Position numbers and translations under genes: made by a program
NCBI GenBank assembly: GCA_036678685.1
Contig: JAZIHH010000020.1
Span: forward strand, 682,001 to 746,000
Reading direction: 5' to 3'
Length of the DNA stretch: 64,000 nucleotides
Origin: JAZIHH01 sp036678685
GTDB lineage: Bacteria > Bacillota > UBA4882 > UBA10575
The notes under the pieces: model-generated
Seen by the model: only the letters and a program-made list of their open reading frames with translations
Database searches by the model: none
Told to the model about the DNA's origin: nothing
In this document: in pieces, positions 17,055 to 26,200 of the stretch
How the letters are laid out: every line of letters starts with the position of its first letter
Position numbering within the stretch: position 1 is the stretch's first letter

Positions 17055-17864
17055 ATGGTGGAAAAGAGCAACCTGTTGTTTGCTTTCGGCCTGACTTTGC
17101 TGGCCGGTTTATCCACGGGGATCGGGAGTGTTTTGGCTTTTTACACCAAGCAAACCGGTAAAAAATTTCTCTCCGTCACCCTGGGTTTTTCGGCAGGAGT
17201 AATGCTTTATGTTTCCATGATTGAAATCTTCGCGGAAGCCCGTGCTTCTTTGGAAGCGGTTTACGGGGCAGCCAAGGGATATTTCTGGACGACGGTGGCT
17301 TTTTTCCTCGGGATTGCCGTCATCGCGCTTATCGATAAATTGGTGCCAAAAATCGAAAATCCCCATGAAATGTATGATATGAAAGATCTCGCTGCAGAAG
17401 AAGCAAATAATTCCGCCTTGTTACGGATGGGTATTTTTTCCGCGCTGGCGATTGCCATTCATAATTTCCCCGAGGGACTGGCGGCTTTCGTGAGTGCGGT
17501 TCAAGCGCCGGCGCTGGGAATCAGTATTGCCGTGGCGATCGCCATTCATAATATTCCGGAAGGGATTGCGGTTTTCGTGCCGGTTTATTTTGCCACCGGC
17601 AACCGGAAAAAAGCCTTTTTCTACTCTTTTTTCTCCGGTCTTTCCGAACCCTTGGGGGCCGTTTTGGGATATCTCATCCTGGCCAGGTTCTTTAATGAAG
17701 CCGTTGCCGGCATCGTTTCCGCCGGGGTGGCCGGAATCATGACTTATCTTGCCCTGGATGAGTTGCTCCCGACGGCCGAAAAATACGGTGAGCATCATGT
17801 GGCGATTTACGGTTTGGTTCTGGGGATGGCGGTGATGGCGGTAAGCCTGTTGCTCTTGGCGTAA
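17055..17864 (+). CDS. zupT: ZIP family metal transporter (ZupT-like)
   Basis: This is a 269 aa membrane protein for uptake of zinc, iron or manganese. About eight helices are visible. The metal-site helices carry AIAIHNFPEGLAAF near residue 138 and AIAIHNIPEGIAVF near residue 168, each with the HNxPEG motif of the ZIP/GufA group. The sequence between helices has an acidic loop (KIENPHEMYDM). ATG follows AAAGGAAAAGG. Placement after PerR and rubrerythrin suggests a role in metal supply under oxidative stress, although a terminator separates them. Confidence 0.9.
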   Translation: MVEKSNLLFAFGLTLLAGLSTGIGSVLAFYTKQTGKKFLSVTLGFSAGVMLYVSMIEIFAEARASLEAVYGAAKGYFWTTVAFFLGIAVIALIDKLVPKIENPHEMYDMKDLAAEEANNSALLRMGIFSALAIAIHNFPEGLAAFVSAVQAPALGISIAVAIAIHNIPEGIAVFVPVYFATGNRKKAFFYSFFSGLSEPLGAVLGYLILARFFNEAVAGIVSAGVAGIMTYLALDELLPTAEKYGEHHVAIYGLVLGMAVMAVSLLLLA

Positions 17865-17898
17865 GGGAAACGGCTTTCATCCAATTTTCAGCCCCATA

Positions 17899-17918
17899 CC
17901 GCAGAGACTGCGGTTCTT
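17899..17918 (+). terminator. short terminator after the ZIP gene
   Basis: A 6 bp stem CCGCAG/CTGCGG with a 3-base loop is followed by TTCTT. It is short but lies 35 bases after the stop codon. Confidence 0.5.
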
Positions 17919-17941
17919 AATAATGAAAATTTGCGCCATGA

Positions 17942-18280
17942 AGAAAAAAATTAACCGACACAAAGACCAAGGGAGTTCGGCAACACCCTCTGGTCGGTTA
18001 TAGAATTCTCCAGTCATTTTCCCACCCTTTTGACCTGGCTGAAGCGATCCTCGCTCATCATGAAAGATGGGACGGGTCGGGTTATCCCAAAGGACTGAAA
18101 GGGGAAGAAATTCCCCGCGCTGCGCGGATAATTGCCGTGGCGGAATGTTACGACAGCCTCCTGCGGGGTAAAACAGCCGTCAGTAAAGAAGAAGCCGTCC
18201 AAAGAATTATGAGCCAAGCCGGGTCCAGGTTTGACCCGGAAGTGGTAAAAGCCTTTGTTAAGATTGTCAATGATCTTTAA
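17942..18280 (+). pseudogene. HD-GYP domain remnant
   Basis: An open frame without a usable start encodes the C-terminal half of an HD-GYP cyclic-di-GMP phosphodiesterase: VRQHPLVGYRIL, then the HHERWDGSGYPKGLKGEEIP region, then ARIIAVAECYDSLL and a normal C-terminus ending TAA at 18280. The upstream HD motif is missing because the frame begins just after a TGA at 17939. There is no ribosome site. What remains is well conserved, so the loss is fairly recent or the fragment is a deletion scar. A competing ATG at 17938 in another frame encodes only 21 codons. Confidence 0.72.
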
Positions 18281-19253
18281 TACTGATATAAGCCAGGGTC
18301 TGATTTAATAATTGATAAGCTATTTCCCCAAAAGTAATGGGTCCGACTACTCCTCCGGTTTTCTTCCCTTCGAGTTCGGAATAGAGATAGTTTAAAATGC
18401 AGTTGCAGGAGAAAAAGATTTGGGCGCTTTCCTCCTGGGGTAGTTGTTGCGTGAAAGATGTAATGTAATCACTGATGGGAGCGGCGATTTTATATTGAAT
18501 TCCCCGGAAAACCGGAGCGTAAAAAGTAACTTTTTTCTGTTCCGGATCCACCTTTTGAAAACTGGTGTTGATCATCGCCCCGCAGTAATCCGCCACCAGG
18601 GGTAGGCGGGTGTCGATCTTGTTGGCGGTTAAATATTCGGCAAAGCTTACGGTTTGCCCGTTAACAACAGCCTCGGTGGCGCTGAAACTGTCTTCCAGGA
18701 AGGTGATAGTGTCGCCGTTGCCTTGCTTGAAGATATTAACAATATTGATTTCCCCGTATTTATCAGGCGGCAATTCAATATGCATTACAAGAGCGCCGTC
18801 TTCAAGGGATTCATTTTCTTCGCCGTTGAAGACTTTTGGCGTTTTCTTCCCGATTTCATCCAGGTGAACCCCAACAATCCAGCCGATTAACTGCTTGGTG
18901 GCAAAGCCCTCATACTTGGGGGCGTTCAGCGCGAAGGAGAAATGGGTGGGACTGGAGGCGGGAATAATTATGACGCTGAAGCCGTTCTCCGGGGCGTCCT
19001 TATAAACATCCGCCACCGATTCCGGCGTGTATTTTTTTATCTTAAAGTTGGTTATAAAAGAAGGCAACTCGTTGATAAATAATTGTTCTTTTGTTGCCAG
19101 ACCGCCGTTTTCAGTCATAAAATACGGTATCGTTCCGGCGATCCAGGGACCGGGCGGAAGTTGTGTTAAAAGGCTCTCGTCTCCGGCTACAAGCAGTTTT
19201 TTCCCAGCCGCTATTATCTCCTTGGCCTCATTTAAAGTAAACATCGTTTTCAT
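18267..19253 (-). CDS. conserved protein with FIST-like C-terminal signature
   Basis: I do not recognise this 328 aa family with certainty. It is soluble and has no signal peptide. The N-terminal part contains GPWIAGTIPYFMTENGG near residue 34 and a stretch of beta-like hydrophobic segments. The C-terminal part has FFSCNCILNY and GGVVGPITFGEIAYQ, reminiscent of the FIST_C sensory domain (a Cys near the start and a GExx motif near the end). It overlaps the preceding 84 aa gene by four bases (ATGA), so the two form an operon. It overlaps the HD-GYP remnant tail by 14 bases on the opposite strand. A signal-sensing role is only suggested. Confidence 0.55.
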   Translation of the reverse strand: MKTMFTLNEAKEIIAAGKKLLVAGDESLLTQLPPGPWIAGTIPYFMTENGGLATKEQLFINELPSFITNFKIKKYTPESVADVYKDAPENGFSVIIIPASSPTHFSFALNAPKYEGFATKQLIGWIVGVHLDEIGKKTPKVFNGEENESLEDGALVMHIELPPDKYGEINIVNIFKQGNGDTITFLEDSFSATEAVVNGQTVSFAEYLTANKIDTRLPLVADYCGAMINTSFQKVDPEQKKVTFYAPVFRGIQYKIAAPISDYITSFTQQLPQEESAQIFFSCNCILNYLYSELEGKKTGGVVGPITFGEIAYQLLNQTLAYISIKDH

Positions 19254-19504
19254 TGGAAACTCCTCTGTGTTTCTAAAATTTTTTGCAAGTCCCGTTGGGC
19301 TGCGGGCAAATTTTGAAAACGGAGAAAAAGGTTTTTCAGTTCCGCAATGGAATCCCCGAGGCTTTCCGGCGAAGGGTCGAGTTTGACCTTTAAACGCAGG
19401 CGCGATAAGAGAATTTTTAGGGCCAGAAACTGGAAATCCAGGTTGATATGGGCTAAAATTAAATCACGCCAGGTTTGTTCGGAAATTTGGGAAGGGTCCA
19501 TCAT
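19250..19504 (-). CDS. small helical protein, 84 aa
   Basis: This small soluble protein is predicted to be mostly alpha-helical, with no Cys and no signal peptide. It begins ATG-ATG at 19504, six bases after an AGGAGG ribosome site, and its end overlaps the start of the FIST-like gene by four bases. I do not recognise a family. The tight coupling suggests it works with the larger protein, perhaps as a partner or chaperone. The upstream 260 bases are A/T rich and hold no other clear gene. Confidence 0.6.
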   Translation of the reverse strand: MMDPSQISEQTWRDLILAHINLDFQFLALKILLSRLRLKVKLDPSPESLGDSIAELKNLFLRFQNLPAAQRDLQKILETQRSFQ

Positions 19505-19798
19505 GAATCCTCCTACTAATGAATCCTCTCATAAATACTGGCTAATACTGGGAGAAACAATTGTGCATCGGGATTCCAATTTAATTTGTGATGATATTTT
19601 AATTATATATGAAACAAAGGGAAAAAACCTGGCAAAAAATAACATTTAATGTTAAAAATATATTAATATTTATAATAATACTGCCCCCTTGTATAAATAA
19701 CGAGACGGCGTTGGGACCGGGGCTTCTTCTTTTTAGCGTAAAGTCGGGCCGGGGGGGAATATTAAAAATGGCCATTAATTATTGGAGTAACTTGACCG

Positions 19799-21832
19799 GT
19801 GGGGAAAAGCGAAAATTTACAAATTTTACAGGCACTCCTTGAGAAAAGAAAAACCGGGTTTACCGGGGTCTACTTTATTCCCGAGACCTGGAATTATTGC
19901 GGATATACGGACTTTACCCGGCACCCCGGGCGGGACGGGGAGATTAGCGTCAACCCCTATGCTTTTTTTGGCACTTGCCTGCAAGAAATCATGAAAGAAA
20001 GGGCGTCTTCTCCCGTTTGGGCGGAGAAGAAGGGAACCGGGAAGGCAACGGCTCGGGAGAATATTTGCCGCCGGGTAATCTACGGCATGTTGATCCGGAC
20101 CCATTCCGCCTGGAACCACTACCACCGGGAAACTATCGTGCCGGGAACTTATTTGAAATCGCTTTCCCTTTTGCCGCTCCTCAGGGAACTCGGAGTGGAT
20201 TTGCTTTATCTCTTACCGGTCTTTAAATCCAGTATAAAGTATAAAAAGGGGGAAATCGGCAGTCCCTACGCGATAAAGAACCACTATCAACTCGACGAAA
20301 ATCTCCACGATGAACTTTTAGGGGAGTATACAGAGGAATTGTTGGCAAGGGAATTTAAAGCCTTTATTGAGGCTTGCCATCTTCTGGGCATGAAAGTAAT
20401 CCTGGACTTTGCCTTCCGGACAGCGGCCCGGGATAACGACCTGATGATTGACCATCCGGACTGGTTTTACTGGATTGATAAGAAGTACAATGAGGATTTT
20501 CGAGTTCCGGCCGTGGAAAAAGAGAAAAAACTCACCGTGGTCCAGGACGATGTCTTGGAAAATTTATATACCAGCCCGGGGATTGCCGAGTACCTCGGCC
20601 GCTTCCGGCCTTCGCCGGACAAAATTGACGCCCGCCGCTGGGGGCGGCTAAAAGAAAGGCAGGCGCAGAGCGGCGCCAACATCCTTACCTTAATCGAAGA
20701 AGAGTTTGGGGTGACCACTGTCCCCGGGTTTTCCGACGTGATAAACGACCCGCAGCCGCCTTGGACGGACGTGACTTACTTAAGGTACTATTTTGATCTT
20801 CACCCTTAAGCCCGCCGGTATGTGGCAGAAGATTATCCCCCTTTTATCCTGCAGGACGGCGCCTGTCTCAACCGCTACCAGGGCGAAAGATTAAACCGAG
20901 AACTATGGGATTATATTGTGGAGGTTATCCCGTTTTACCAAAGAGAGTTTGGAATCGACGGCGCACGGATTGACATGAGTCATGCGCTTCCCGCGGCATT
21001 ACTCAGGGCGATCGTCAAGACGGTCAGGGAAAAGGACCCCCGGTTTATATTATAGTCCGAGGAGTTTGCGGTGGAAAATTCCCCCGTGGCCCGGGACGAG
21101 GGGTTTGATTTTATCACCGGGAACTTATGGAGCCTGTATAAAAAATACCGGTTTTCCGGGTTTCAAAAACGGGTATTAAAGGAACTCTCGGAATCGGTAC
21201 TCCCGGTGGCCGCCGCCCCGGAAACCCCGGACACACCCCGTTTTGCCCATCTCTACCGCGAGAAAAACCTCCGCGAATTTTTGCTCCTCTTGAACTTCTT
21301 CTTACCCAATACCGTGCCTTTCCTGAACAACGGTTTGGAACTGGCGGAAATCCAGCCGATGAATTTGGGGTTGGAAAATACGGAAGCGGGCCGGTTTGTC
21401 CTGGACAGAACCGACCCTCTCTACGGTAAACTGGCCTTTTTCGATCACTACTGCTTGCACTGGCTTAATGAGGACCAAGCGTGGATGAGAAGATTGTTGG
21501 GCAACGCCGTCCGCCTGCGGCGCAGGTTCATCGATACCCTGGCGGAAAAAGAGAATTTCCTGGCGGACCGGAGCCGGATCAAGGACAGAAAACTGTTCTT
21601 TCTCTGCTATCGCCGGGGCGATGACGGTTTCCTGTTTTTCCTGGCCAATAAAGACCAAAGGCGTCGGTCCGGGGTGGATTTGCGGAGCCTGTTGGGGGGA
21701 ACAAAAAATGAGCTTCCCGGCGCGGCCCTTGTGTACGCCCGTGGAGAACTTCGCGAAGAGTTCTGGCCGGCCGGGAAGATGAGGATCTTCGAACCCGGCG
21801 AAGTGGTGATCGGCTATACGGCCGGGGGATGA
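19799..21832 (+). pseudogene. GH13 alpha-glucan-acting enzyme with two in-frame stops
   Basis: One long reading frame of about 677 codons encodes an alpha-amylase-family (GH13) enzyme, similar in local sequence to the GlgE maltosyltransferase branch. Motifs include LRELGVDLLYLLPVF, GEIGSPYAIKNHYQL, the nucleophile stretch GIDGARIDMSHALP and the acid/base region ending SEEF. It has no signal peptide. Two stops interrupt the same frame: TAA at 20807-20809 and TAG at 21053-21055. The second lies exactly where the family often has Trp (IL-x-SEEF), so TGG to TAG is likely. Sequence on both sides is fully conserved. The GTG start at 19799 is uncertain; an ATG at 19768 with a better ribosome site lies one frame off. 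Confidence 0.8.
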
Positions 21833-21842
21833 ATTATTTCTT

Positions 21843-23054
21843 TTACTCATAACTGAGGGCAACGACCGGATCAAGCCCGGCGGCTTTAAAGGCTGGATAG
21901 ATGCCGAAAAAGATGCCGACGGTCAGCGAAAACCCCAAAGCCAGAATGACACTGGCCGGGGTGACGACAAACCCCCAGCCGCCAAGGTGGGCGATCAAAT
22001 AAGCGCAGACGTCCCCGAGGATAATACCGAGGAGTCCTCCCAGGCAGCTCAGGGTTACGGCTTCGATCAGAAATTGGCCTATGATATGTTTTTTCTTTGC
22101 GCCCAGGGCTTTACGGATGCCGATCTCTTTTGTTCTTTCGGTCACCGAGACCAGCATGATATTCATGATTCCGATCCCGCCCACCAGTAGGGAAATGGCT
22201 GCAATCCCGGCCAGCATTAACGTCATGGTGGCCGTCACTTCACTAATGGTTTCCAATAATTGATCCTGGCTCGTAATATAAAAATCTTCTTCACCGTTGA
22301 GATACTTGGTAAGGAGATATCTTATTTCCTCCACCGCCTCACCCGCCGCGGCGGCGGAGACGGCCTGCGCCAGATAATTGTTGACATACCGGTTATTGGT
22401 AATTTGAAGGAGATAAGTGGTGATCGGTATATAAGCGCTGGTGTTCAAGTTCCCGGTTAACCCCCGGTCCTTTTCCTCCATAACGCCGATGATGGTATAG
22501 GTGAAAGTGTGATTGTTATATAAAAATGAGATTTTTTGCCCGACGGGATTTTCATTTTCAAAGAGTTCGGCGACGATCTCCGAACCCAGGACAATCACGT
22601 TGGTGGCATGGTCCAGATCATACGCGCTGAAGAATTTACCCAGGGCCGGCCAGTAATCATTGATGGGCAAATAATCGATGGAGGTTCCGACCAGATTGGC
22701 CCGGTAGTTGGTCCCACCGACGATAAAATGGCCGGAAACTTGGGAGACCGGAGCCGACCGGAGGACCGAGGGACAGTAGTTATTGATAGCTTCCCCCAAT
22801 TCCAGGGTGAAGATTTCCCGGGGATCGGAACTGAGTTGTCCGAACATCCCTCTCCGGATCCGCGGTTGAATATGGATCAAATTTGAACCCATGGCGGAGA
22901 TCCTGCTTGTCACCTGTTGTTGCGAACCGGTGGCAATCGAGATAACCGCAATTACCGCCCCGACCCCGATGATGATGCCGAGCATCGACAAGAAAGTCCG
23001 CATTTTGTTACTGCCCAGGCTCCGGAAGGCGATCCTTAACATTTCCAAGAACAT
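21843..23054 (-). CDS. MacB-type ABC exporter permease
   Basis: This 403 aa membrane protein has the MacB/FtsX architecture: an N-terminal helix (residues about 20-45, LSMLGIIIGVGAVIAVISIA), a large extracellular MacB_PCD domain (residues 50-270), and three C-terminal helices with the family stretch TERTKEIGIRKALGAKKKHI before them. It acts with the ATPase directly upstream, sharing one base. The complete operon order is TolC, TolC, MacA-like adaptor, ATPase, permease, so this is a MacAB-TolC style pump. Typical substrates are antibiotics, peptides or lipids; none is indicated here. Confidence 0.9.
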   Translation of the reverse strand: MFLEMLRIAFRSLGSNKMRTFLSMLGIIIGVGAVIAVISIATGSQQQVTSRISAMGSNLIHIQPRIRRGMFGQLSSDPREIFTLELGEAINNYCPSVLRSAPVSQVSGHFIVGGTNYRANLVGTSIDYLPINDYWPALGKFFSAYDLDHATNVIVLGSEIVAELFENENPVGQKISFLYNNHTFTYTIIGVMEEKDRGLTGNLNTSAYIPITTYLLQITNNRYVNNYLAQAVSAAAAGEAVEEIRYLLTKYLNGEEDFYITSQDQLLETISEVTATMTLMLAGIAAISLLVGGIGIMNIMLVSVTERTKEIGIRKALGAKKKHIIGQFLIEAVTLSCLGGLLGIILGDVCAYLIAHLGGWGFVVTPASVILALGFSLTVGIFFGIYPAFKAAGLDPVVALSYE

Positions 23055-23731
23055 TATGCCACCACCTCATCACTGCGGATCTCACCGTCGACCAGGGTAA
23101 TTTTTCTCTGCGCATACCGGGCGATATTTTCCTCGTGCGTGACGATAACAATGGTATGTCCCTGCCTGTTCAGGTTGAGAAAGAGTTGCATGATCTCCTC
23201 ACCGGTTTTGGTATCCAGATTACCGGTGGGTTCGTCGGCCAAAATAAGAGAAGGATTGACGGCTAAAGCCCGGGCAATGGCGACCCGTTGCCGCTGGCCG
23301 CCGGAGATTTCATTGGGATAGTGATGCAGACGGTCGCCCAGGCCTACGCTTTCCAAAGTTTGCCGGGCGATTTCCAGCCTCCGTTTTCTTTTGATTCCGG
23401 CGTAGATCAATGGTGTCTCCACATTATGCAGGAGAGAGACGCGGCTTAACAGGTTAAACTGCTGAAAGACAAAGCCTATGTGCTTGTTGCGGATTTCCGC
23501 CAGGCGGTCGTCCTTCAGGCCTGAGACATCTTCCCCGTTCAGGTAATACCGGCCCGAGGTCGGATGGTCCAAACAACCGAGAAGATGCATAAGAGTGGAT
23601 TTTCCGGAACCGGAGGGGCCCATGATGGCCACCATTTCTCCCCTATTGATGGTAAAAGAAACCCCCTTTAAAGCCCGGACGTAAATTTTGCCGTTGTGAT
23701 AGATCTTGGTCAGGTTTTCTACTTTGATCAT
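23054..23731 (-). CDS. MacB/LolD-type ABC exporter ATPase
   Basis: This 225 aa ATPase of the MacB/LolD group powers the adjacent permease. Walker A GPSGSGKST is near residue 38, the Q-loop FQQFNLLSRV near residue 90, the signature ISGGQRQRVAIARAL near residue 142, and Walker B LILADEPTGNLD follows. It begins with ATG at 23731, two bases after the adaptor gene, and its stop shares a base with the permease start. These spacings show tight translational coupling. In classical MacB the ATPase and permease are fused; here they are separate. Confidence 0.93.
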   Translation of the reverse strand: MIKVENLTKIYHNGKIYVRALKGVSFTINRGEMVAIMGPSGSGKSTLMHLLGCLDHPTSGRYYLNGEDVSGLKDDRLAEIRNKHIGFVFQQFNLLSRVSLLHNVETPLIYAGIKRKRRLEIARQTLESVGLGDRLHHYPNEISGGQRQRVAIARALAVNPSLILADEPTGNLDTKTGEEIMQLFLNLNRQGHTIVIVTHEENIARYAQRKITLVDGEIRSDEVVA

Positions 23732-23733
23732 TC

Positions 23734-24777
23734 CTAGCGTCCTCCCCTGATCATAACCGGCCCCGTCGCAAACCCGCGCGGCCTCTGTCCGGACTCGTTA
23801 AAGCTCCCGGCCTGGCGGTAAGTATTCACCAAAATCTCATCGCCGGGTTCCAGACCGGATTCAACGGCAATTTGCAACCCGTTGCTTAACCCGGTTTTAA
23901 CCGGTACCGGCTGGGCCTGCCCGTTGATGATTTTCATGACCATGTCTTGGCCTTCCCGGTGGAAAACGGCGGTGACAGGGATAATAACTTGATCGTGAAC
24001 TTCGCCGATGATAATGTCAATCTTGGCCGAGGTGTTCAGTTTTATCTCGTAATCGGTCTTCTCCAGAGTGATCGTTACCGGCAAAGCCACCATGGAACCG
24101 GAAATGACCGCCTCGTCCGCAATCTCGGTGACTTCACCGTTAACCACTACCCCGGGCAGGGCGGTGAGCGCCACTTTGGCCCGCAACCCCGGTTTAAGAT
24201 AGGGAATGTTTTTCTCTTCAATATTGACCCGGATCTACAACCTGCTGGTATCTTTAATTGTGGCCACGGCGCCGCTGGTGTAGTAGTCCCCTTCTTCCAC
24301 ATAGACATTGGTGATGATCCCGGCAAAGGGAGCGGTTAATTTCATGTTGTTCAATTCATCGGCGGCCAGTTTCAGATCGAGGGCGGCTTCCGCAATCTCG
24401 GTTTGTGATCCGTTTATTTTCGCCCGGTTATAAGCATTCAGCCGCTGGGTATATCTTAATTCGGCTTCGGTCTTGTCCAGTTCCATCAAAAGTTGGCCCT
24501 TTTCCACGCGGTCGCCTTCTTTAACATAAATACCGGTTATTTTCACACTGCCGCTGCTTTTGGCGGGAAAAGTAAGGTCTTGTTCCTTGACGGGAGCAAT
24601 GTAACCTTCGGTGGTTATTGTCTTCTCGATTCTGCCGGTTGTTACCCGGTAGACCATTTGGGGGGGTATTCTTTCCCCGGCGACAGGAGTTGCTTTGTTC
24701 TTGGCTTGGTAAAAATAAACTCCGGCGCCCGCCAGCAGGAGAATAAGAACTATAAGTAACCATTTTTTTCTAATCAT
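23734..24777 (-). pseudogene. MacA/HlyD-type adaptor with an in-frame TAG
   Basis: The frame from ATG at 24777 to 23734 is unbroken except for TAG at 24237-24235, 181 codons in. The N-terminus has a membrane helix (LLIVLILLLAGAGVYFY). The first lipoyl half ends KEGDRVEKGQLLMELD near residue 90, and the second half contains LTAPFAGIITNVYVEEGDYYT. The stop follows DTSRL. Downstream the beta-barrel and membrane-proximal domains continue (IRVNIEEKNIPYLKPGLRA). Q (CAG) to TAG by one change is the simplest reading. If real, the pump would lose its adaptor unless the stop is read through or an internal start rescues the C-terminal half. Confidence 0.82.
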
Positions 24778-26200
24778 GCCAAAGCCCTCCCATTAGCTCT
24801 GCGCTGTTGATAAAGTTGATGAAACGCAAGTTGGCAATGAAGAGCCGGTCTTCCAGGGAACCCAGGTTGATCTCCGCCTCTTTGCTTTTCAACCATTGTT
24901 CCTGATATTCCAGATAGTCGATTAACCCCATGGCCAACTGTTTTTCCGCCGTTTCGGCGTTGTATTGGCTTTGTTGCCGGACCAGTTGCTCTTTGGCCAG
25001 CTCCAGGCGGTTCAATTCAAGAGTGTGCAGATGTTTTTTCAACTCCAGTTTTAAACTGTCGGCCAGATCATGATAGGCCGCTTCGTTACTGGCCAGGGCG
25101 GCTTCTTTCTCTTCCAGCCGGAGCCGCCGTTCGCCCCCGTCATGAAGTTTATAGGTGAGAGACAAACCCACCGTCAACCTGTTGTTTCCGGTGTTGTAAC
25201 TTCCGGTGGCGTTCAGCGCCGGCCCGTTTTCTTTTTTCAGCCATTCCAATTCCCGGGTGAGGACTTCCCGGTCGATCCGGTTGACCAGCAGTTGATAGTT
25301 GTTCTTCTTCACCGTTTCCAAGAGATCGTTTTGTTGACGGTATTCGGCGGCCAGTTTTTCCGCCGCCTCCTTTAATTCCTGGAGAAAGGAAGACCGGTGG
25401 TCAATAAGTAACGCCCCGGGGTTGTCGATCCCCAATTCGTACCCCAGGGACAGCAGGGCTTCTTCGATCCGGTAGTCCATTTCCTGACAGGCAAATTCGG
25501 CATTTCTTAAACTTATCTCCGCGGCCAGAAGATCGTTTTCACCCGCTTCACCGATCTGTTTACGGGCCAAAGTTTTCTCCAGGTTTTCCGCGGCCATCTC
25601 CGCACTGCGTTGATAAATCTCCCGTCTCTCCTTCAGCCGGCAAAGATTTAAATAACTTTCAAGCCAGGAAAGGACTTTTTCTGTTCTTTGCCGGATTAAA
25701 TTTTCTTCCGCTTTTAAAAGCTCCTTTGTGGTTTTATAGTATTGCCGGCTTAAATTGGTGGGGAGAGCAGGGAAGAGGGGTTGCCCGATTTCAAGGGATA
25801 AACCAATGTCCTTTTCGGTCACACTGATTCCGGGCGCAACGGTTAAGCCTGAGGGAAATGTCTTGCTGAGACTTATACCAGCCGACAGGAGGGAACGGCT
25901 GTTTGGATCGGCCGGCAGGCCGGAAGGTCCCCCATCCGCGCGGCCGTCCTCCGGAAAAGTGGCGCGATAGCCGGCATTCAGACCAACCTGCAGGTCTTGC
26001 TGGGCTTTGATTATTGCCAGCTCTCTTTGGAGCCCGGCGATCCTTTCCTCCAGCGCCCGTAAGTCTTTGTTATTGGCCAGACCCCGGTTGATTGCTTCTT
26101 CGATAGTCAACCCGGCCGCCGCTCCGGCTTGGGGTAAAACCAACATGAGCAGGGCGGCCAGACCGGCGATTAATAATTTGCCTGGTTTTGGAAAGATCAT
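24770..26200 (-). CDS. TolC family outer-membrane-efflux protein, second copy
   Basis: This 476 aa protein has a signal peptide (IAGLAALLMLVLPQAGAAA) and two OEP repeats rich in long helices with heptad patterns, about residues 35-230 and 260-460. It overlaps the adaptor gene by 8 bases and the preceding TolC-like gene by 4 bases (ATGA). TolC family proteins form trimeric channels across an outer membrane and periplasm, so their presence in an organism that also encodes SpoIIM suggests a diderm Bacillota cell. The full-length form is the one likely to be the main channel. Confidence 0.85.
   Translation of the reverse strand: MIFPKPGKLLIAGLAALLMLVLPQAGAAAGLTIEEAINRGLANNKDLRALEERIAGLQRELAIIKAQQDLQVGLNAGYRATFPEDGRADGGPSGLPADPNSRSLLSAGISLSKTFPSGLTVAPGISVTEKDIGLSLEIGQPLFPALPTNLSRQYYKTTKELLKAEENLIRQRTEKVLSWLESYLNLCRLKERREIYQRSAEMAAENLEKTLARKQIGEAGENDLLAAEISLRNAEFACQEMDYRIEEALLSLGYELGIDNPGALLIDHRSSFLQELKEAAEKLAAEYRQQNDLLETVKKNNYQLLVNRIDREVLTRELEWLKKENGPALNATGSYNTGNNRLTVGLSLTYKLHDGGERRLRLEEKEAALASNEAAYHDLADSLKLELKKHLHTLELNRLELAKEQLVRQQSQYNAETAEKQLAMGLIDYLEYQEQWLKSKEAEINLGSLEDRLFIANLRFINFINSAELMGGLWHD

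Noticed and set aside
17951..18001. TAACCGAC/GTCGGTTA inverted repeat as a small RNA or riboswitch
   Set aside because: It overlaps the HD-GYP coding remnant, has no T-run, and precedes no functional gene on that strand.
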